This document shows positions 6,627-10,410 of a stretch of 10,410 nucleotides of DNA, piece after piece; position 1 is the first letter of the stretch; each line of letters starts with the position of its first letter. The notes below the pieces were generated by a model. The model was not told the DNA's origin and did no database searches. It saw nothing but the letters and a program-made list of their open reading frames with translations. The stretch is taken from the NCBI GenBank assembly GCA_002314645.1, contig DCGS01000062.1:639-11048 (forward strand). Direction: 5' to 3'. The position numbers and the translations under genes are program-made. The DNA is from Ruminococcaceae bacterium UBA1772. Its GTDB lineage: Bacteria; Bacillota; Clostridia; Oscillospirales; Acutalibacteraceae.

Positions 6627-6902
6627 TTATTTACCCTCTTTATTAAGCTTAAGAAGAAGTGGTAACCACCAAGCAAAGCCGTAGCAGTAGCACTTTGAAA
6701 TAGATGTCAAAGTATCAAGTCCTGCACGCTTACCAGTTTTAACTCCAATGATGATGTTCTGTGTTGTATGAGCACCAACCATGAGCCAAATGCAGATTGT
6801 GTTCTTCTTAACAGCTGCAATTATGAAACTACCAAGCCACATTGCAAGGCTAGAAAAACAAGAGATAAACTGAACTGTTTTGTTTTGTAAAAAGTCGTAC
6901 AT
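6627..6902 (-). CDS. Small membrane protein of unknown function (91 aa)
   Basis: I do not recognise this family. The protein has a short polar N-terminus (MYDFLQNKT), hydrophobic segments at about 11-31 (FISCFSSLAMWLGSFIIAA), 36-53 (TICIWLMVGAHTTQNIIIGV) and 71-85 (CYCYGFAWWLPLLL), a basic loop between the last two (KTGKRAGLD), and a charged C-terminus. Four cysteines are present, two as CYC near the third segment. The ATG has GGGAGG 8 bases upstream and an extended -10 promoter (6944-6952) at a sensible distance. It is monocistronic, convergent with the lipase gene and shares its terminator. The clean expression signals argue for a real gene. The GFAWWLPLLL patch is the most distinctive sequence for a homology search. 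Confidence 0.78.
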   Translation of the reverse strand: MYDFLQNKTVQFISCFSSLAMWLGSFIIAAVKKNTICIWLMVGAHTTQNIIIGVKTGKRAGLDTLTSISKCYCYGFAWWLPLLLKLNKEGK

Positions 6903-6943
6903 TACAAATTCCTCCCATAATTTTTCCGTATTGTAGTAAGGAA

Positions 6944-6952
6944 ATTATATCA
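6944..6952 (-). promoter_or_regulatory. Extended -10 promoter of the 91-residue membrane protein
   Basis: Minus strand TGATATAAT: a perfect TATAAT (6944-6949) with TG one base upstream (6951-6952). No good -35 lies at 17 bases, which the extended -10 can compensate for. Confidence 0.6.
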
Positions 6953-6972
6953 TAGGAATTGGCATTAATATG

Positions 6973-6996
6973 TGGACAATAAATCCAAAGTGTCCA
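6973..6996. promoter_or_regulatory. Inverted repeat upstream of the membrane-protein promoter
   Basis: TGGACA (6973-6978) and TGTCCA (6991-6996) are 6-bp arms with a 12-base spacer. The repeat sits 20 bases upstream of the extended -10 and could be an operator, or a chance pairing beside the terminator at 7004. Confidence 0.25.
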
Positions 6997-7026
6997 AATA
7001 AAAAAGCCACACAATATGTGTGGCTT
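6995..7026 (-). terminator. Intrinsic terminator of the Nudix / small-export operon
   Basis: AAGCCACACA (7004-7013) pairs perfectly with TGTGTGGCTT (7017-7026) around a 3-base loop. On the minus strand TTTTTATTT follows. It begins 7 bases after the stop of the gene at 7034. Confidence 0.9.
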
Positions 7027-7033
7027 AAATAAG

Positions 7034-7558
7034 TTAAATAAATAATCCTAAAAGTCCATATGAAAGGATTGCCATAATAATTCCTGCAATAGCAACTCCA
7101 ATTGCAATGACTGGGAATGAGTCCTTTATCTTCATGTTAAGAAGTGATGCTACAAGTGCTCCAGTCCAACCACCTGTGCCAGGAAGTGGAATTGCAACGA
7201 AAGCAAGAAGCCCCCACTTTTCCCACTTGCTATTTTTTACCTCTTCACCCTTTTCCTTGCCCCTGTTTTCAAGCTTTTCAACAAGGCCAACCAAAATTCC
7301 GTGCTTTTTCATAAAGGCAAAAATTTTCTTTATGAAAAGAAGAATAAATGGGATGGGAATAAGGTTTCCAATGTAGCAGATGATCATTGCTGGAACAAAC
7401 TTCACACCAAGAAGACTTGCTGCAATAAGTCCACCGCGAAGTTCCAAAACTGGAAGAAGTGATATAAGGAAAACGATAAGCTCGTTTTTGTAAGCGAAGC
7501 CATCAGAAAAAGCACCGGTGAAAAATTCAACAAGGGAATTTGCCAATGTTTCTGTCAT
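7034..7558 (-). CDS. PF06695/COG2426-type small membrane protein (putative small multidrug exporter)
   Basis: A 174-residue integral membrane protein with segments at about 26-50, 55-78, 117-140 and 149-173. It carries two characteristic family motifs, LPVLELRGG (35-43) and IPLPGTGGWTG (123-133), arranged as two similar halves. A charged cytoplasmic-type loop (about 83-115, rich in K and E) lies between them. The family is labelled small multidrug export protein, but its transport activity is poorly established, so a substrate should not be assumed. The ATG has AAAGGTGG 7 bases upstream, and that site overlaps the stop codon of the Nudix gene 13 bases away, so the two genes form one operon. 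A terminator follows immediately. The pairing with a nucleotide-cleaning hydrolase gives no clear functional link. Confidence 0.88.
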   Translation of the reverse strand: MTETLANSLVEFFTGAFSDGFAYKNELIVFLISLLPVLELRGGLIAASLLGVKFVPAMIICYIGNLIPIPFILLFIKKIFAFMKKHGILVGLVEKLENRGKEKGEEVKNSKWEKWGLLAFVAIPLPGTGGWTGALVASLLNMKIKDSFPVIAIGVAIAGIIMAILSYGLLGLFI

Positions 7559-7571
7559 TCGGATTCCACCT

Positions 7572-8291
7572 TTAGTTTATATAGTTATTCTCAAGAAGGA
7601 ATGCTCTTGCATCTGTAAGAATCTTCTTGTCGTTTTCAAACTTAAGACGCTTCTGAGCATTGTCGAATGCAAGCCATGAATAGTCTTCAATTTCTGCTTC
7701 CTGAATTACAGTGTTAGTATCTGTTGTGCTTGCAACATATATGTGCACTGTCTTTTCAACCTTGCCCTGAATCATGTATTCAGAGGTTGTTTTGAATCCT
7801 GGAATTATTGAAATGTGAATACCTGTTTCCTCAAGAACCTCACGCATTGCTGTTTCTTCGTCGGTTTCACCCATTTCAACGTGACCCTTAGGGAAGCTCC
7901 AGTGTGCACTGCGCTTATTCTTGATTACAAGATAGCGGTAGTCGTCATTGATTTTTCTAAATACAATGGCGCCACAAGAACGCTCATATAGACATTGTAT
8001 GTTTTTTGGTCCGAAAAATTCCAGACCTTCAATAACATCGTTTACAATGTACTTTTTGCTCTTTGGTGAAACTACGTAGTACTTTTCACCATTTTTCTCA
8101 AATGAAGCAAGAATGCGTCCATCAAATGTTTTTACTGGGTGATTAATGCCCAATACGAACGCTTTAAGTTTTTCTCTTTTTTGTGAGGTAACGAAATCAA
8201 TTTCCCCGAAATTCAGATTGTAGGTTATGCCATTTCCATCTGTCGAAAAAATCGGAGTTGTTACCTTCACTCTGACAAATCTGCCAAGCAT
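7572..8291 (-). CDS. Nudix hydrolase with pyrophosphatase-like N-terminal domain
   Basis: 239 residues in two parts. The C-terminal domain (about 103-235) is a Nudix hydrolase with a perfect box G136-x5-E142-x7-R150-E-V-x-E-E155-x-G157-I. The flanking SCGAIVFRK (105-113) and HWSFPKGHVE (130-139) resemble asymmetrical Ap4A hydrolases, so dinucleoside polyphosphate or NTP cleavage is the likely activity. The N-terminal 95 residues (MLGRFVRVKVTTPI, ITYNLNFGEI, FVLGINHPVKTFDGRILA, YYVVSPKSK) read like the small clostridial inorganic pyrophosphatase beta barrel. The usual acidic metal-binding stretch before the FVLG strand is replaced by basic residues (QKREKLKA, 37-44), so this part is probably inactive and may bind ligand. 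The ATG has GGGGG 7 bases upstream. It is the first gene of an operon with the membrane protein downstream, driven by a strong promoter at 8359-8387. Confidence 0.9.
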   Translation of the reverse strand: MLGRFVRVKVTTPIFSTDGNGITYNLNFGEIDFVTSQKREKLKAFVLGINHPVKTFDGRILASFEKNGEKYYVVSPKSKKYIVNDVIEGLEFFGPKNIQCLYERSCGAIVFRKINDDYRYLVIKNKRSAHWSFPKGHVEMGETDEETAMREVLEETGIHISIIPGFKTTSEYMIQGKVEKTVHIYVASTTDTNTVIQEAEIEDYSWLAFDNAQKRLKFENDKKILTDARAFLLENNYIN

Positions 8292-8308
8292 GTGTATACC
8301 CCCGATAT

Positions 8309-8340
8309 GGTGCTACGCACCCGAAAGCGACAAAAGTCGC
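8309..8340 (-). promoter_or_regulatory. Twin hairpins in the Nudix 5' leader
   Basis: In the roughly 60-base leader, GCGAC-TTTT-GTCGC (8327-8340) is followed after 5 bases by GGTGC-GTA-GCACC (8309-8321). The ribosome binding site GGGGG follows about 10 bases further on. Both stems are perfect. They could stabilise the mRNA or control access to the ribosome binding site. No known riboswitch class is recognised. Confidence 0.45.
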
Positions 8341-8358
8341 CATAGACAATTTGGAAAC

Positions 8359-8387
8359 ATTATACTCTCTTTTACATACTCTATCAA
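8359..8387 (-). promoter_or_regulatory. Sigma-A promoter of the Nudix operon
   Basis: Minus strand TTGATA (8382-8387), a 17-base spacer, and TATAAT (8359-8364). The -35 has 5 of 6 consensus matches and the -10 is perfect. Transcription would begin near 8352. Confidence 0.87.
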
Positions 8388-8435
8388 GAAAAAATATTTT
8401 AAAAATTTGTAACTATCAATATCAAGAATTTGGAG

Positions 8436-8441
8436 TATAAT
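8436..8441 (+). promoter_or_regulatory. Possible -10 box of the HD-domain pseudogene
   Basis: TATAAT at 8436-8441 lies 33 bases before the ATG at 8475. The -35 region is weak (TATCAA at 8414-8419), so the promoter is uncertain. It would be divergent from the Nudix promoter. Confidence 0.4.
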
Positions 8442-8474
8442 AACAAAAAACGAACAACTGACAGGGAAACAAAT

Positions 8475-9012
8475 ATGAGAAACAAAATGAATCGCATATA
8501 CAAAAAGTCCTTCAACCTGAACGAACAGGACGACAAAGAATTTTTTGAAATAATAAAACCCCTTCTTGAAAAAGAAGAGGTTCACTTCATGAAAACAACA
8601 ATTCAACACAGCGATGTAACCACCTTTGCAGCACGTAACAAGCGTTGCATTCATAAGCTATTTAATTGCAAAAAGGCTCGACTGGAACTACCGCTCAGTT
8701 GCAAGAGCAGCAATGCTCCACGACCTTGTCTACTATGACTGGCACAACAGTGACGACAACAGCCACCGTCTCCACGGCTACCGTCATCCAGGCTTTGCTG
8801 CAAAGAACGCAAGTGAGCTCACCGAGCTCTCCGCTTTGGAGGAGAACATAATCAGACGCCACATGTGGCCCCTTACCCCTACTCCTCCAAAATACAAAGA
8901 AGCTTGGCTCGTCTGCCTTGTTGACAAATATTGTGCAACAAGAGAGACGCTCAAGCCCATTTGGGGACGGTTCTCTATAGGCACATTTTTGTGCCAACGT
9001 AGGACGGACTAA
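8475..9012 (+). pseudogene. HD-domain phosphohydrolase, frameshifted and 3'-truncated by a repeat
   Basis: The gene starts at ATG 8475 with AGGGA 7 bases upstream. The first frame runs MRNKMNRIYKKSFNL to IQHSDVTTF (ending 8627). Removing G8628 joins it to the second frame, which reads QHVTSVAFISYLIAKR, then ARAAMLHDLVYYDWH, HGYRHPGFAAKNA, IIRRHMWPLTP and LVDKYCATRETLKP. Together these form a clostridial HD-superfamily hydrolase: first His in QHVTSVA, the HD pair in MLHDLV, and the D of LVDKYC. The HD residues are thus split by the shift. After ETLKP (about 8958) the frame enters the repeat at 8963 and reads IWGRFS before stopping at 9012, so the native C-terminus, about 20-30 residues in relatives I remember, is gone. 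Both lesions point to a decaying gene. A sequencing error could explain the shift but not the truncation. Confidence 0.75.
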
Positions 9013-9049
9013 CGTCAGTCCACTCCGTCCGAGTTCGGCCCTTTGGGCC
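8963..9049 (+). repeat. Structured repeat, long copy A
   Basis: It begins GGGGACGGTTCT and carries three hairpins: GGCACA-TTTT-TGTGCC (8980-8995), GGACGGA...TCCGTCC (9002-9008 with 9024-9030, with an alternative inner pair GGACT/AGTCC), and GGCCC-TTT-GGGCC (9037-9049). The first 50 bases match the copy at 10362 with three substitutions and one gap. It replaces the 3' end of the HD-domain gene and supplies its stop. It resembles REP/MITE-type elements; no transposase is nearby. Confidence 0.8.
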
Positions 9050-9051
9050 TT

Positions 9052-9265
9052 TTGGGGACGGTTCTGTTTTCAAGCATAAATGCATTATTTGGGGACAGAC
9101 CTCATTGCAAATTTTTAATGCAAAAATTGCTTCAAACAATAAGAAACTCCTCTCACATATTGAGAGGAGTTTTTCTTGTTATATAAGCATTTTTTGAACT
9201 TTTACGTTGCTTTGAGGTCTGTCCCTAAATCGTGCAAAAATGCACTTAAACAGAACCGTCCCCAA
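9052..9265. mobile_element. 214-bp palindromic (MITE/foldback-like) element
   Basis: The ends are an 18-bp perfect inverted repeat, TTGGGGACGGTTCTGTTT (9052-9069) and its complement (9248-9265). Inside is a 13-bp perfect pair, GGGACAGACCTCA (9092-9104) and its complement (9213-9225), and at the middle a 12-bp hairpin (9144-9172). The two nested pairs are centred at 9158.5 and the hairpin at 9158, so the element is one long palindrome. The segments between them are imperfectly complementary and form side hairpins: GCAT-AA-ATGC at 9074-9083 and GTGCA-AAAA-TGCAC near 9232-9245. It encodes no protein. I see no target-site duplication. The right end lies inside the 3' end of the alcohol dehydrogenase gene. 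Confidence 0.82.
9144..9172. terminator. Bidirectional terminator at the centre of the palindrome
   Basis: AAACTCCTCTCA (9144-9155), loop CATAT, TGAGAGGAGTTT (9161-9172). The plus strand continues TTCTTGTT after the stem's TTT and the minus strand continues CTTATTGTTT. It is placed to end transcription from both the HD pseudogene and the convergent dehydrogenase gene. Confidence 0.8.
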
Positions 9266-10343
9266 CCCCAGCAATTTCACAAAGCATCTCATAATTCACC
9301 GCGAAAGGTGAATATGCCAGCTTTGCCTTATTTTCAGAAAGCTTCAAAGCGGCATTTTCAAGTATTTCTTTTGAAATTTCAGTTTTGCCAAAAAGCATGT
9401 CCATAAATTCTGAAAGATGATCTTCTGAGGAAAATCCAAGGAGTGCTAACACAACATCCACTTCGTTTTCAAGTCCATTCGCCCTTGCCGCTTTGAGGTA
9501 GTTTGCAAGGAAAATTCCACATGCTCTACCGTGTGGCACTCCCAATTCGTATGTTACAGCATAACTGAGTCCGTGTGGAATAGATGTGCCCGCGTGCGCA
9601 ATTGCCATACCCGCAAGAACAGACGAATGCATCAAAAAGTCGTAATCCGCATCCGTAATGTTTCCAGTTATAAGTGGTTCCTTCACCCTAGACCACATTG
9701 CAAGGCCGTTCTCAGCACACATAAGGCTGAAGGGCGATGCATGCGAATTAATAACACTCTCAACAAGGTGAGCAAGTGCATCAACGGATGTATTTTTTAT
9801 TATGTCCAAAGATGCAGAGCGAAGGTATTTTGCATCGACCAGTGAAAGGACTGGGAAAATCTTATGTGGAATGCCCGCCTTCGTTCTTTTTTCATGAATG
9901 GTCAGAACCGAAGCCCCTGTAACCTCCGAACCTGTTCCGCAAGTAGTAGGCACCGCAACGACTGGAAGTGCTTTTGTCTCTGCACTCTTATCATACAGGA
10001 GCGATTCATCCCTCTCCCCATTACAAATCATCAAAGCAATTGCCTTTGCCGCATCCATAGGTGATCCCCCACCTATGCCAATAACAAAGTCAACATTTTC
10101 AGAAACACCTATTTCACGCGCTTTCATAACAGTTTCAATTGATGGATTTTCTTCAATCTCATCAAAGACTACAAAGGGTGTATCTGAAAGTGCTTTCGTA
10201 ATATCAGAAAGAGCTCCGCAAGCCTTTGCGGAGTTTTTTCCTGTTACTATTAACGCCTTTGTACCAACACCCTTTATTTCACCCGCGTGGTTCAAAACGG
10301 CATTCTTTTCCTCATACACCTTTGCTGGCATGTAAAACATCAT
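9246..10343 (-). CDS. Iron-type (group III) alcohol dehydrogenase
   Basis: A 365-residue NAD(P)-dependent metal-containing alcohol dehydrogenase (PF00465 type), interconverting alcohols and aldehydes in the cytoplasm. The N-terminal nucleotide-binding domain has IGIGGGSPMDAAKA (88-101) and VPTTCGTGSEVT (131-142). The helical metal domain has the four ligands at D188 and H192 (VDALAH), H257 (SIPHGLS) and H271 (GVPHGRACG), matching E. coli FucO D196/H200/H263/H277. The substrate cannot be read from sequence; butanol, ethanol, lactaldehyde or glycerol-type substrates are all possible. The first of two consecutive ATGs is chosen for GGAGG 9 bases upstream. The last residues (VGDGSV) and the TAA are encoded by the palindrome at 9052-9265, so the native C-terminus has been replaced. 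It is bracketed by repeats on both sides, and its promoter must lie in or beyond the upstream repeat. Confidence 0.93.
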   Translation of the reverse strand: MMFYMPAKVYEEKNAVLNHAGEIKGVGTKALIVTGKNSAKACGALSDITKALSDTPFVVFDEIEENPSIETVMKAREIGVSENVDFVIGIGGGSPMDAAKAIALMICNGERDESLLYDKSAETKALPVVAVPTTCGTGSEVTGASVLTIHEKRTKAGIPHKIFPVLSLVDAKYLRSASLDIIKNTSVDALAHLVESVINSHASPFSLMCAENGLAMWSRVKEPLITGNITDADYDFLMHSSVLAGMAIAHAGTSIPHGLSYAVTYELGVPHGRACGIFLANYLKAARANGLENEVDVVLALLGFSSEDHLSEFMDMLFGKTEISKEILENAALKLSENKAKLAYSPFAVNYEMLCEIAGVGDGSV

Positions 10344-10361
10344 TATTCAAAACCTCCATAT

Positions 10362-10410
10362 GGGGACGGTCCTCTACAGGCACATTTTGTGCCAACGTGG
10401 GACGGACTAA
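10362..10410 (+). repeat. Structured repeat, long copy B (runs off the window)
   Basis: GGGGACGGTCCTCTACA is followed by GGCACA-TT-TTGTGCC-type hairpin sequence and GGGACGGACTAA. It aligns with 8963-9012, with three substitutions and one missing T in the loop, in the same orientation. It starts 5 bases upstream of the CCTCC complement of the dehydrogenase ribosome binding site, so it forms the 5' leader or promoter region of that gene. Confidence 0.82.

Noticed and set aside
8600..8660. Programmed ribosomal frameshift in the HD-domain gene
   Set aside because: There is no slippery heptamer or downstream pseudoknot candidate, and the gene is also truncated by a repeat, which fits decay.
8695..8997. 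Minus-strand reading frames opposite the HD-domain pseudogene
   Set aside because: They lack ribosome binding sites and family features. The plus-strand frame has clear HD motifs.
8963..9265. CRISPR array
   Set aside because: The repeats are palindromic and irregularly spaced, with inverted copies and no equal-length spacers or cas genes.

Overview
This window looks like chromosomal DNA of a moderately AT-rich Gram-positive anaerobe of the class Clostridia (Bacillota). The reasons are strong Shine-Dalgarno sites before almost every gene, GTG starts after AGGAGG-type sites, good sigma-A promoters (TTGACT-17-TATAAT, TTGATA-17-TATAAT), T-rich intrinsic terminators, and protein sequences of a clostridial type. 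I cannot fix the family; Lachnospiraceae or Oscillospiraceae are plausible.

Positions 1-4716 (minus strand) hold one compact operon: metG (methionyl-tRNA synthetase), tatD (metal-dependent DNase), hscC (a specialised Hsp70) and the first 71 codons of a J-domain co-chaperone that runs off the window. The junctions are 1-base overlaps (metG/tatD, hscC/J gene) or 12 bases (tatD/hscC). metG-tatD is a common Bacillota pairing; a dedicated HscC/J-protein pair behind it is the unusual part. An overlapping promoter and hairpin and a clean terminator separate this operon from a small orphan gene (4850-5110) with its own promoter.

Positions 5111-5404 are a divergent control region with a decayed repeat copy, three short palindromes and a probable promoter for a family I.5-type lipase (5405-6586, plus strand). 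The lipase has an intact catalytic triad and zinc site but no signal peptide. A perfect bidirectional terminator hairpin separates it from a convergent 91-residue membrane protein (6627-6902). Next comes a two-gene minus-strand operon: a Nudix hydrolase whose N-terminal domain looks like a degenerate inorganic pyrophosphatase, followed by a PF06695-type small membrane protein.

Positions 8475-9265 are a decaying, repeat-rich patch. An HD-domain phosphohydrolase gene has a one-base frameshift, and its 3' end is replaced by a structured repeat beginning GGGGACGGTTCT. This is followed by a 214-bp palindrome made of nested inverted repeats that share one centre, resembling a MITE or foldback element. 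The palindrome supplies the last codons and stop of the convergent iron-type alcohol dehydrogenase gene (9246-10343). A second long copy of the first repeat lies upstream of that gene, so the dehydrogenase gene is bracketed by repeats.

The same GGGACGGT core recurs at 5171, 6599, 8963, 9054, 9258 (inverted) and 10362. It is the main unexplained structure in the window. No transposase, CRISPR array, tRNA or rRNA is visible.
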